Of a stretch of DNA of 64,000 nt, positions 7,532 through 18,400 are shown piece by piece. Source of the stretch: Vibrio europaeus. Its GTDB lineage: Bacteria; Pseudomonadota; Gammaproteobacteria; Enterobacterales; Vibrionaceae. The stretch is from positions 186,001 through 250,000 of the forward strand of contig NZ_LUAX01000002.1 in assembly GCF_001695575.1 (NCBI RefSeq), read 5' to 3'. The position numbers and the translations under genes were made by a program. The notes beneath the pieces are model-generated. The model was given only the letters and a program-made list of their open reading frames with translations, ran no database searches and was not told the DNA's origin. Position 1 is the first letter of the stretch, and each line of letters starts with the position of its first letter.

Positions 7532-10500
7532 ATGAAGGCGTTATATAAGCTGTTAACAATGCTAACTCTGATGGTTGTCGTTTGGCTTCCAACTGCCGCT
7601 CAAGCGAATCAGTGTCTAACTCCCGGAACATGGGTCGATGCTCGTGATAGTTTTTGTTTTACCTTTAGAATTGATTCAGATGGTACGAATCGTGTTCGGC
7701 TAGAAAAAAGCTTTTATTACCCTTTATGGACAGATGATACTCGCTTTCGATTTTATAATCCTGCGTTTTACGAGCGTAGATATGTAAATGAGAGAAAGGA
7801 GCGTACATTTCGAGTTAGGTTTGTAAGAACCTCTAATCGCAATGCTCGCTGGATCAAAGGGACTTTGACTTATTACATTGATGGTGTTCTGCAGCAAACG
7901 ATTAACAATTTCCATCTATCGGCGGCTACAGGGGTTGATAAATTTAGCCCTAGCTTACGCTTAAATCTAGTTGGCGGTGAGTTTGATGATGCAAATGATT
8001 ACTGTATCACGTCAGGTAACTGCAGCGATCTTCCGCTAACAGAGATTGATATCTGTTCATATGTGCCTGATGGTTTGCAAACTAACCGATATACGTCTTC
8101 TTCACCTAAGCGCGCACACGGTGCTATGTTTATTTCGGGGAGCAATAACAAAATCTATCCTCAAAGTAACGATCCTAAGTATTCTTTTCAGACAATTAAT
8201 CAGCCAAGCAACACCTGTGTTTTCCCTAGTGGAAGTACAGGTTCTTGTAGTTTCGATGCATCTAAAATTCACAATACTTTGCCAATGCCTACGCCAAACT
8301 TTAGCCATGGCAACAATGACCTCACCTGTGATGAGAACAGGACTTGTAATTTAAACAGTGGCCGACATAAAGATATTATTATCAAAGAGAACGCCAAGTT
8401 AAGGTTAACAGGCGGGGAGTATTGGCTAAATGAGCTTAAGTTCGCAGAAGAAGATGCGCAGCTAGAGGTCTTAGCGCCAAGTATTGTCCACTACAAAAAA
8501 ATCCATTTTGAAAAACCAGGGGTCCGAATTAACCAAGGTGGTAGCAGTCATGATCTGCTGTTTATTGGTCATGATGAAGATGCGGAAATAGAAATGGAAG
8601 ATGGTGATAGCGTTAACTATCGAATCAATGCTTTTTTCTACATCGATCCAGATTCGGATGATGGTTTTGAAATAGAAGGTGACGATATTGAAATACGAGG
8701 TGGTATTACCGCACAAAGTATCTCAATTAGTGGCCGCAATAATAAAATCTATCCACTGAACTGTAACTCTCAACCGACGCCAGAAGTGTCTTCAATTGTA
8801 ATAAAGCCGTTTAACTATCACCTGACGTGTGAAGCAGCACCAAATAATATTGTTGAAGTTCATATGCTGGATAGCAATGGAGCTCCGGTTGCAGGGTTAA
8901 CACCAACGCTAACACAAGAAAATGGTTCAAACCTCACTATCACCTATCTCTCTGAAGCGAATGGCGTTGCTAAGTTCAGAGTTACGACCAGTACCTCTTC
9001 AAGTATTGGTAACTACGATCTAAAAGCGAGTCTAACCACAGGCGGGCAAACCTTTAATGATACCGACCAGATTAAGTATGTGCCGTATAAATTTGAGGTG
9101 GCCGACAAATATCTAGTCGCTGGGAAAAACGAGCAGGTCACGGTCAATGTAAAAGCGTGTAGCAATAGTGGGCAGCCTATTACACTGGGTTATGCTGGTA
9201 GCCCAACCGCGACATTTAACTATCAAAGACCCACTTCTGCTGCGGTTGTCTCTGGTGATTTGAGCTTTACTGCCAATCTGACCAATTCAAACCGACAAGC
9301 TGATATTACTTTTAAAGAGTCTGGTCAGATACGTGTCACCATTACAGATAATAGCTTTGTCTGTAATGATGCTCGCTGTCCAGTTGAAGGTGGGGCGCTG
9401 AAAGGGCAGTTTGATGTCTACTCTCGGCCTTGGAAGATTGCCATTTGCGATGTAAAGGAAACGGGTGGTAGCAATAAAGCTAACCCAGCAACGACCACAG
9501 GTTCACCGGGCTTTGTGCCAGGAGGTACGGGATTCTCTGCGACATACAAACCCATTGTATATAGTGACTCAAATGGAGGAGTAAGTGATGAGTGTAATTA
9601 TCCGTTAACAGGCAATTATAGTCTTGATAATGGCCCTTTAAATTTAGCCTATAGCGTGAGCTACCCAACGACGAACCCGCAAATCGGAACCGTCACACCA
9701 AGTGTGATCCCTAATTTTAACAGCGGTAGCACGACACAGACGATCAACCATTCATGGACCGAGGTTGGGACATTGAGTCTTCAAACTAGCGCCTCGTACC
9801 TGACAATGAGTGTTGATCCTGATACGCAGAACGTTGGGCGTTTCTATCCTAAGTATTTCCAAGTGATTAATACACCAATATGGAATTACCCTGGGGTTGG
9901 AGCGAGTGAGCAAAATTTTGCTTATATGAATCAGCCGTTTAATGGGGTTGAGTTTTATGTAGAAGCCCTGAACCTGCAGGGTAACTCGGTACAAAACTAT
10001 GGTAATTTTGTTGCTAGTAATACCGCAGGCTTTGCTTTATATGAAGCTAACCCTACCTACACAAGTCGTTTTCATTCAGGGACGCCTAGTAAGGCTTGGA
10101 CGGTGAGTTCAAGCAAGAGTATTGGTACCTTTAAATTAGAGGAAAATTCGCCTTCGACCACATGCGCTAATGAGTTGTGCTGGACCAAAGTGACACCTGC
10201 TAATGGCTATGAAGATGGACCATTCAATACATCTGGTGGTACTGCTTCGACCATTTCTATTGATGCTGTGAGTGGCAACGCCGACCCTATTGATTATCAA
10301 TCTAGTGGTCAGCCAAGATTGCTGACAAGCCAACCTGTTATTTATTTTGGACGCGCTGTGCTTGATAGTATCGGCGGAGTGACAAGCAGCACCATGAATA
10401 TTCCACTTAGAATTGAGTTCTGGAATGGTTCGGGATTTGTTACCCATAGCGGTGACGATACGACTAACATAGCGGGCGTCAATGTGGTTGGTGATAACCA

Positions 10501-10807
10501 TAATATCTGGGTCGACAACGGCGCTACAGTGGCGAATGTTAACTTAGCGGATGGTGGTGTAGTTAATGATGGCGCATCTAATTCCATTACAGTTTCACAG
10601 GCTGCTGCTGTCAGACAACAAACGCAAGTGTGGTTAGATTTGCACAGAGGAACCAACATTGCGCCTTGGCTACGATACCGTTGGCAAGACGCTAATCGAA
10701 CCGAAGTTAACGGGGAAGAAGATCCCTCTACCGTTGTTACTTTTGGTATTTTCCGCGGTAATGATCGAGTGATTTTCCGCGGTGAATCTGGATTAACCGG
10801 CCAGTAA
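7532..10807 (+). CDS. mshQ: MSHA pilus-associated secreted protein MshQ
   Basis: Large exported protein of 1091 aa, the last gene of the pilus run. A signal peptide is clear (hydrophobic residues 9-23, likely cut after AQA near residue 25). Residues about 230-410 contain a beta-rich, very acidic stretch that looks like a parallel beta-helix or LbetaH-like segment ending with a repeated phrase (NNKIYPQ near residue 207, NNKIYPL near 406). The C-terminal 650 residues are Ser/Thr/Asn-rich beta-sandwich-like sequence as in DUF6701-type MshQ proteins. Cysteines are frequent. The family is thought to be surface- or tip-located; no enzymatic motif is visible. Confidence 0.85.
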   Translation: MKALYKLLTMLTLMVVVWLPTAAQANQCLTPGTWVDARDSFCFTFRIDSDGTNRVRLEKSFYYPLWTDDTRFRFYNPAFYERRYVNERKERTFRVRFVRTSNRNARWIKGTLTYYIDGVLQQTINNFHLSAATGVDKFSPSLRLNLVGGEFDDANDYCITSGNCSDLPLTEIDICSYVPDGLQTNRYTSSSPKRAHGAMFISGSNNKIYPQSNDPKYSFQTINQPSNTCVFPSGSTGSCSFDASKIHNTLPMPTPNFSHGNNDLTCDENRTCNLNSGRHKDIIIKENAKLRLTGGEYWLNELKFAEEDAQLEVLAPSIVHYKKIHFEKPGVRINQGGSSHDLLFIGHDEDAEIEMEDGDSVNYRINAFFYIDPDSDDGFEIEGDDIEIRGGITAQSISISGRNNKIYPLNCNSQPTPEVSSIVIKPFNYHLTCEAAPNNIVEVHMLDSNGAPVAGLTPTLTQENGSNLTITYLSEANGVAKFRVTTSTSSSIGNYDLKASLTTGGQTFNDTDQIKYVPYKFEVADKYLVAGKNEQVTVNVKACSNSGQPITLGYAGSPTATFNYQRPTSAAVVSGDLSFTANLTNSNRQADITFKESGQIRVTITDNSFVCNDARCPVEGGALKGQFDVYSRPWKIAICDVKETGGSNKANPATTTGSPGFVPGGTGFSATYKPIVYSDSNGGVSDECNYPLTGNYSLDNGPLNLAYSVSYPTTNPQIGTVTPSVIPNFNSGSTTQTINHSWTEVGTLSLQTSASYLTMSVDPDTQNVGRFYPKYFQVINTPIWNYPGVGASEQNFAYMNQPFNGVEFYVEALNLQGNSVQNYGNFVASNTAGFALYEANPTYTSRFHSGTPSKAWTVSSSKSIGTFKLEENSPSTTCANELCWTKVTPANGYEDGPFNTSGGTASTISIDAVSGNADPIDYQSSGQPRLLTSQPVIYFGRAVLDSIGGVTSSTMNIPLRIEFWNGSGFVTHSGDDTTNIAGVNVVGDNHNIWVDNGATVANVNLADGGVVNDGASNSITVSQAAAVRQQTQVWLDLHRGTNIAPWLRYRWQDANRTEVNGEEDPSTVVTFGIFRGNDRVIFRGESGLTGQ

Positions 10808-10878
10808 TTTTTGTCATTTTTTTGCCTATCGTTAGGAATCTGTTAGAAATTGCGTGTTTCAGCCCATGTTTACACTTC

Positions 10879-12003
<1,125 letters not shown>

Positions 12004-12057
12004 TTTGAATGATCTTGGCCTAGTGCCAAGATTGGCAAGATAAGGATCTCATATTCC

Positions 12058-12930
12058 ATGAAGCCTATTTTTGGCCGGGGACCTTCACTACAGTTACGCC
12101 TGTTTTTTGCCGTTATTCTATCAGCCAGCCTTATGCTGGCTGATAGTCGTTTAGGCACATTTGCTCAAGTTCGTTATCTGCTTAACAGCATGGTTGCGCC
12201 TATTCAGTACTTGGCGGATGTCCCTCGGGTGATGTTTGATGGCGCTTATGAGCGTTTCAATATTCGTCAAGACTATATGGAAAGCACGCGCAAACTGAAA
12301 CGTGAAGTGCTGCGTCTTAAAAACGACCTGCTACTGCTTGATCAATATCGAGAAGAAAACCAAAGATTGCGTAAGCTACTCGGCTCTTCATTTATTCGCG
12401 ATGAGCGCAAAGTCGTGACGGAAGTGATGGCAGTAGATACGTCACCGTATCGTCATCAAGTGGTGATCGATAAAGGTCAGATTGATGGCGTTTATGTTGG
12501 TCAACCTGTTGCAAACGAGAAGGGTATTGTTGGTCAAGTGACGTTTGTTTCGGCGCACAACAGTCGAGTGTTGCTGCTTACCGATAGCTTAAGCGCCATC
12601 CCGGTACAAGTGATCCGCAACGATATTCGAATCATCGCTTCCGGTACGGGTAAATCAGATCGTATAAACCTTGATCATATCCCGATCAGCTTAGATATCG
12701 AAGAAGGTGATCTACTGGTGACTTCCGGTCTCGGTGGTATCTATCCTGAAGGCTTCCCAGTTGCACACGTTTCAGAAGTAGAGCGTGATACCGCACGAGA
12801 ATTTGCCGTTATTGAGGCAGAACCTGTGGTCGACTTTGAACGCTTACGATATCTGCTACTTATCTGGCCGAATGATTCTCGTCAGGAGAAAATCCAGCAA
12901 GTGACACCAGAGAGTCTAGAGGAACAATAG
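12058..12930 (+). CDS. mreC: Rod shape-determining protein MreC
   Basis: Bitopic inner-membrane scaffold of the elongasome linking MreB/MreD to PBP2 and RodA. A single membrane helix lies at residues about 11-30, a coiled coil at about 70-105 (rich in Lys, Arg, Glu, Leu), then the conserved periplasmic beta domain (VIDKGQIDGVYVGQPV, DSLSAIPVQV, LVTSGLGGIYPEGFPV). 290 aa is usual. It is 54 bases after mreB and 2 bases before mreD. Confidence 0.97.
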   Translation: MKPIFGRGPSLQLRLFFAVILSASLMLADSRLGTFAQVRYLLNSMVAPIQYLADVPRVMFDGAYERFNIRQDYMESTRKLKREVLRLKNDLLLLDQYREENQRLRKLLGSSFIRDERKVVTEVMAVDTSPYRHQVVIDKGQIDGVYVGQPVANEKGIVGQVTFVSAHNSRVLLLTDSLSAIPVQVIRNDIRIIASGTGKSDRINLDHIPISLDIEEGDLLVTSGLGGIYPEGFPVAHVSEVERDTAREFAVIEAEPVVDFERLRYLLLIWPNDSRQEKIQQVTPESLEEQ

Positions 12931-12932
12931 AA

Positions 12933-13421
12933 ATGGCAAATAGTGTACTAAAAGGAAAGTTTGTCATTGCTTGTTCGTTCTTAATCGCTTTGACTTTACA
13001 GACAATCCCTTGGCCGGGAATGCTTGATTTATTGCGCCCGTCATGGCTGCTGTTAGTGACCTGTTACTGGGTGCTTGCACTGCCACACCGAGTGAATGTT
13101 GGTTCGGCATTGATCTTAGGCTTGCTATGGGATCTACTGCTTGGCTCGACACTGGGTATCCGCGGTATGATGATGTCGATTGTGATTTACCTCGTTGCGC
13201 TCAACTTCCTCGTGGTTCGCAACATGGCGTTGTGGCAACAAGCGATTTTGATTGGTGCGATGTCGATGTTGCTCGATGTGCTGATCTTCTGTGGTGAGTA
13301 TCTAATCCAAGATGTGACCTTTAATCCGGTCTCGCTGTGGAGTGGTTTGATTAACTGTATTCTATGGCCTTGGATGTTCCTATTAATGCGTCGTGTAAGA
13401 CGTCACTGGCATATACGATAA
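12933..13421 (+). CDS. mreD: Rod shape-determining protein MreD
   Basis: Hydrophobic inner-membrane protein of 162 aa with about five transmembrane helices, the third component of the MreBCD complex. The sequence RPSWLLLVTCYWVLALPHRVNVG and the charged motif LGLLWDLLLGSTLG are typical of gammaproteobacterial MreD. The ATG at 12933 follows a GAGG at 12918-12921 and lies 2 bases after mreC. The next gene, maf, begins a single base after its stop. Confidence 0.95.
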   Translation: MANSVLKGKFVIACSFLIALTLQTIPWPGMLDLLRPSWLLLVTCYWVLALPHRVNVGSALILGLLWDLLLGSTLGIRGMMMSIVIYLVALNFLVVRNMALWQQAILIGAMSMLLDVLIFCGEYLIQDVTFNPVSLWSGLINCILWPWMFLLMRRVRRHWHIR

Positions 13422-13422
13422 A

Positions 13423-13983
13423 ATGACTAAACCATTGATTTTGGCTTCTGGCTCGCCAAGACGTAAAGAGCTGCTTTCTCAACTAGGCTATACCTTTTCG
13501 GTAGTGAAAACCGATGTTGAAGAGTGTCGCCAATCTGGTGAGAGCGCATTTGACTATGTTTCTCGCCTAGCTAAAGACAAAGCGATGGCAGCAGTAGAGC
13601 TTGAGCCAAATTCAGTGGTAATCGGTTCTGATACGATTGTGGTTTGCGATCAACAGGTATTGGAAAAGCCAGATGATTTAGCGCATGCTAAACAAATGCT
13701 AATGGCACTCTCGGGCAGAGCGCATCAAGTGATGACTGCAGTGACAGTCGCCACAAAAGAAATTCAAGAAACTGTAGTGGTATCTACAGACGTATGGTTC
13801 AAGATCCTGTCAGAGCAAGAAATAGAACAATACTGGCATACGGGCGAACCTTGCGATAAGGCTGGTAGTTATGGAATTCAAGGACTGGGCGGACGATTTG
13901 TAACTCGCATTGAAGGCAGTTACTACGCAGTCGTTGGCTTGCCTCTGTATGAAACTGACCAGCTCTTGCACAAATTCTTATAA
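13423..13983 (+). CDS. maf: Maf-family nucleoside triphosphate pyrophosphatase (YhdE type)
   Basis: House-cleaning pyrophosphatase that hydrolyses dTTP/UTP and modified pyrimidine nucleotides. The N-terminal signature ASGSPRRKELLSQLG and the motifs SDTIVVCD and KAGSYGIQGLGG carry the substrate-binding and metal-binding residues of the Maf fold. Length 186 aa is typical. Position directly after mreD and before rng is the conserved gammaproteobacterial arrangement, which favours the YhdE rather than the YceF paralogue. Confidence 0.94.
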   Translation: MTKPLILASGSPRRKELLSQLGYTFSVVKTDVEECRQSGESAFDYVSRLAKDKAMAAVELEPNSVVIGSDTIVVCDQQVLEKPDDLAHAKQMLMALSGRAHQVMTAVTVATKEIQETVVVSTDVWFKILSEQEIEQYWHTGEPCDKAGSYGIQGLGGRFVTRIEGSYYAVVGLPLYETDQLLHKFL

Positions 13984-14003
13984 TTAAAATTTGAGGTACT
14001 CTT

Positions 14004-15473
14004 ATGAGTGCAGAGTTGATTATCAACGTGACCCCGAGTGAAACTCGCGTGGCCATGATTGAAGGGGGAACCCTACAAGAGATCCATGTTGAACGTGAAG
14101 CAAAACGCGGAATTGTCGGGAATATTTATAAAGGTAAGGTCAGTCGAGTCTTACCGGGTATGCAGGCTGCTTTTGTCGATATTGGACTAGAAAAAGCAGC
14201 GTTTCTTCACGCGTCAGATATCGTTCCTCATACTGAGTGTGTGGCTGAAAATGAAAAACAGCAGTTTCAGGTGCGCGATATTTCTGAGCTCGTTCGCCAG
14301 GGGCAAGATATTGTTGTTCAGGTGGTTAAAGATCCGCTTGGTACAAAGGGCGCACGCCTGACAACCGATATCACTCTACCTTCTCGTTACCTCGTGTTTA
14401 TGCCTGGCGCGAGCCATGTCGGCGTATCACAACGAATTGAAAGTGAGCAAGAGCGCAACCGCCTTAAAAAGGTGGTGGGTGAGTATTGTGACGAAAATGG
14501 TGGTTTCATTATTCGTACCGCCGCTGAAGGTGCTGATGAGAAAGAATTGTCACAAGATGCCGCTTTCTTGAAACGTTTGTGGTCAAAGGTGATTGAACGC
14601 CGCAGCAAGTATAAAACCCGCGCGACTCTGTATGGTGAGCTAGGGCTGTCGCAACGTATCTTACGTGACTTTGTTGGCACCGAGCTAAACAAGATCCTCG
14701 TTGACTCACGACTCGAATTTGAAAACCTCAAAGAGTTCACCTCTGAATATGTTCCTGAACTAACCGAAAAGCTTGAGCTTTATGAAGGTGACAAACCCAT
14801 CTTCGATATGTACGACACTGAGAACGAAATCCAACGTTCTCTAGAGCGTAAAGTAGAGCTTAAGTCTGGTGGGTATTTGATCATCGACCAAACCGAAGCG
14901 ATGACGACGGTCGATATTAACACTGGAGCGTTTGTTGGCAGACGTAACCTAGAAGAAACCATCTTTAATACCAACATTGAAGCGACTCAAGCGATTGCTC
15001 GCCAATTAAGGCTACGTAACCTTGGCGGTATCATCATCATCGACTTTATTGATATGGCTTCTGATGAACACCGTGAGCGTGTACTTACTTCATTAGCGGC
15101 TGCATTGGACAAAGATAGAGTCAAAACCAACATCAATGGCTTTACCCAGCTTGGTTTAGTCGAGATGACACGTAAGCGTACCCGTGAAAGCATTGAACAT
15201 ATTCTTTGTTCGACTTGTCCAACTTGTGAAGGGCGAGGTAGTGTCAAAACGGTGGAATCAGTCTGCTACGAAATCTTGCGTGAGATTACACGTGTTAATC
15301 GCGCCTATGACGCTGATAAGTTCGTTGTCTATGCATCTCCAGCAGTCGCAGAGACACTACAAGGCGACGAATCTCACGCCCTCGCTGAACTTGAAGTGTT
15401 TATTGGCAAGCAGGTAAAAATCCAAGCTGAGCCACTCTATATTCAAGAGCAATTTGACGTTGTGATGATGTAA
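14004..15473 (+). CDS. rng: Ribonuclease G
   Basis: Endoribonuclease of the RNase E/G family that matures the 5' end of 16S rRNA and degrades some mRNAs. An N-terminal S1 domain (residues about 35-125) is followed by the catalytic DNase-I-like domain with acidic residues in TTVDINTG and IIDFIDM, and the Zn-link cysteines in CSTCPTCEGRG near residue 405. At 489 aa it has no C-terminal degradosome scaffold, so it is RNase G and not RNase E. It follows maf by 20 bases and precedes the yhdP-like gene by a few bases. Confidence 0.96.
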   Translation: MSAELIINVTPSETRVAMIEGGTLQEIHVEREAKRGIVGNIYKGKVSRVLPGMQAAFVDIGLEKAAFLHASDIVPHTECVAENEKQQFQVRDISELVRQGQDIVVQVVKDPLGTKGARLTTDITLPSRYLVFMPGASHVGVSQRIESEQERNRLKKVVGEYCDENGGFIIRTAAEGADEKELSQDAAFLKRLWSKVIERRSKYKTRATLYGELGLSQRILRDFVGTELNKILVDSRLEFENLKEFTSEYVPELTEKLELYEGDKPIFDMYDTENEIQRSLERKVELKSGGYLIIDQTEAMTTVDINTGAFVGRRNLEETIFNTNIEATQAIARQLRLRNLGGIIIIDFIDMASDEHRERVLTSLAAALDKDRVKTNINGFTQLGLVEMTRKRTRESIEHILCSTCPTCEGRGSVKTVESVCYEILREITRVNRAYDADKFVVYASPAVAETLQGDESHALAELEVFIGKQVKIQAEPLYIQEQFDVVMM

Positions 15474-15482
15474 AGGTTGTTT

Positions 15483-18400
15483 GTGATTTCAACAGCGACT
15501 CGGCTTATTCGATTACTACTTTGGCTTACCGTTACTGCTTTGGTCATTCTGGCCATAGCGGTAACGGCGATGCGTATTGCGCTGCCTCAGCTCAACCACT
15601 TTCAGCCTCAAATCCAAAGCTGGATTAACCAAGGCACAGGGCTTGAATTTGAGGTTGCTGAAATTAAGGGCTTTTGGCGCAATACACACCCATCACTTTC
15701 ACTGCAACAGGTAAAAGCCAAGACGCCCGAAAGCAGTGGTATTCATTTTTCAGCCGATAAAGTTGAAGTTGAACTCGATCTTATTCAATCTTTGCTGCAA
15801 CAACAGCCTGTCGTTGCGGATCTCAATATTTACCAACTCAATCTAGATATCACATCTGTTGAGTGGATAAATACCGACAGTGATGAAACCCCTAAGCTGC
15901 AGCCTCAGGGCGATCAGAAGGATGTAATGCAGCAGCTTGATCAGCTGTTACTGCGTCAGCTTGATGGTTTCTCTTTAGCAGAGTCGAAAATACATTTCTT
16001 AGGTATTGATGGCACCAACCGCGAACTCGATATTAAAAAGTTACGTTGGCAAAACAACGGTCGCCATCACCTTGCAGATGGTGAAGTTAGTCTTGCCCAT
16101 AGCAACTTGAATTCGGCGCAAGTCAAAGCGAACTTCATTGATCACGGCTCGCTAAAAGAAGTGAGCGGTGAGTTTTATCTCTCAGTGCAAAATGTGCTGA
16201 TCACGCCTTGGCTAACTAAATTTATTAAAACTGAATCTGGCATCGACAAGGGACAAATTAGTTTCAGTAGCTGGCTTACCTTAAAGCACAGCCAACCTAC
16301 CAGTGCCTACTTGGAGTTTGATTCATCTGAGCTCAGTTGGAAGGAGGGGCAACAGCACGAGCTATGGCTAGATTCAGGTGTTGTTGAGTTAGAGCCCTAT
16401 AAAAATGGATGGCAAGTAAATGCTCACTCACTAAGCTTTACAACAGATGAGACTAAATGGCCCGCACTTGATATCGCCTTTGACTGGCAACCAGACGAAT
16501 GGCGCTTAAATGTTTCGCAACTCGATATTGCAGCGATTACGCCTTTAGTTAAGTTGGCGCCAAATTCCAAACCAACGACGGATTTCCTTAAAACGCTTGC
16601 TATTGGTGGTTTGATTGAGGATGTCAGAGTATCTATGGGGGGCGGTCTAGAAAGCCTCAGATACTCGGCACAGCTTTCCAGTGCTTCGATGACGCAATGG
16701 GAGTTACTACCTGGTCTAAATCATTTATCGGCTTCTGTGTCTGGCGATCTGCAACAAGCCAAAGCTAAAGTTACCTTAATTGACGATGTTCTTCCGTATG
16801 GCGATGTTTTTCAAGCACCACTTAATATCAAGCAAGGGCAAGTAGATATTGTTTGGCAAAATAGCGAATTAGGTTGGAGCTTGTGGGCAGATAAAGTCAC
16901 CGCAGCGACTCCAGATTTGCAAGTTTTGGGCGCCTTTAAGTTAGATTTTCCTAATGACAAAAGCCCATTCTTATCCTTTTACGCAGAAGCTGATTTATAT
17001 AATGCCGCCGAAACATGGCGTTACTTGCCAACCTTGGCGCTCGGCCGTGACCTAACTGATTACCTAAGCACTGCGATTCAAGGTGGTAAAGTTAATACGG
17101 CGAAACTGCTTTGGTACGGAGAATTAGGTGATTTCCCGTACCACAATAATGACGGTATGTTCCAAGCATGGGTAGGCTTAAAGCAAGCGAAGTTTAGCTT
17201 TGATACCGCTTGGCCTCCGATCACTGACTTGCAACTGGATCTGTTGTTCCAGAATGACGCCATGTATCTTGATTCGCGCAGCGCGACCCTGATGGATGTG
17301 AAAGCTAAGCGCATTACGGGTCGTATTCCAGAATTAGCGGAAGGCGGGCATATTGAAATAGAAGCGCAGGCTGTCGCGCAAGGTAATGCAGTGCGTGACT
17401 ACATGACAGCCTCTCCTTTGGTTGATTCTGTTGGTGCTGCTTTGACGGCTGTGCAAGTCGATGGACGAGTTGAGTCCAGCTTCCAGCTTAATATTCCATT
17501 TAGCGAAGACAAAGAAGCACGTGCGTGGGGATACGCGGATCTGAAGGACAACCACGTTACTATTGATGCTCCGCCAATGACACTTGAGAAAGTCTCGGGT
17601 CGAGTTGAGTTTGACAATGACATTGTCAGTGCTGCGGGCTTATCGGCTGGGTTGCTAAACCAACCCGTGTCGATCGATTTCCAAGGTGAAAATATCGACC
17701 AAGGATATGGCGTTGCGATTGATGTTGTCGGTGACTGGGAAGTGGAGCCTCTGGTTCCCTATCTAGGTAAGCAGTGGTTAGAACCTTTGGATGGCCACGC
17801 CCCGTGGGGTATGGATGTGGACATTCAGCTCAACGATGTTGGATTCACCTATCAGATCAATACTGAAGCAGATCTTAAGTTTCTTTCTAGTGATTTCCCT
17901 GCGCCGCTAAATAAATCGGCTGGAGTCTCTGGTAAGGCTCGCCTTGAAGCCTCTGGGAACCAAGAAAGCATTACTGCCCGATTGCAGCTGCCGAACTTTA
18001 AATATCAAACCGAAATAGATATTCGACCTGATGTCCCTGTTCTGACAGATACTTACCTATTATTGGGGAAAGGCAGCTTCAAGATCAGCCCAGTGGCTGG
18101 TCATCAGGCAAAAGTGGTGGTCGATGATCTCGACTTGGATCAGTGGTTCGAACGTTTTGCTGTTGAAGAAGGTCCTTCTGAAGCACTTGTCGCGCAGATG
18201 AACACGCCACAGATCCCACTGCCAACCCGAGTTGAACTCGATGCCAAAGAACTGACTCTCGGCACGATAGACTGGAACGATGTCGATTTTAGTGCCAAGC
18301 GCAAAGGGCTAGGTTGGTATCTGAGTTTAGATAGCCAAGAAGCAAAAGGTGAAGCCAGCTACATTGAGCCTTATGATCTCTCGGTTTCTTTAGAGCGTTT

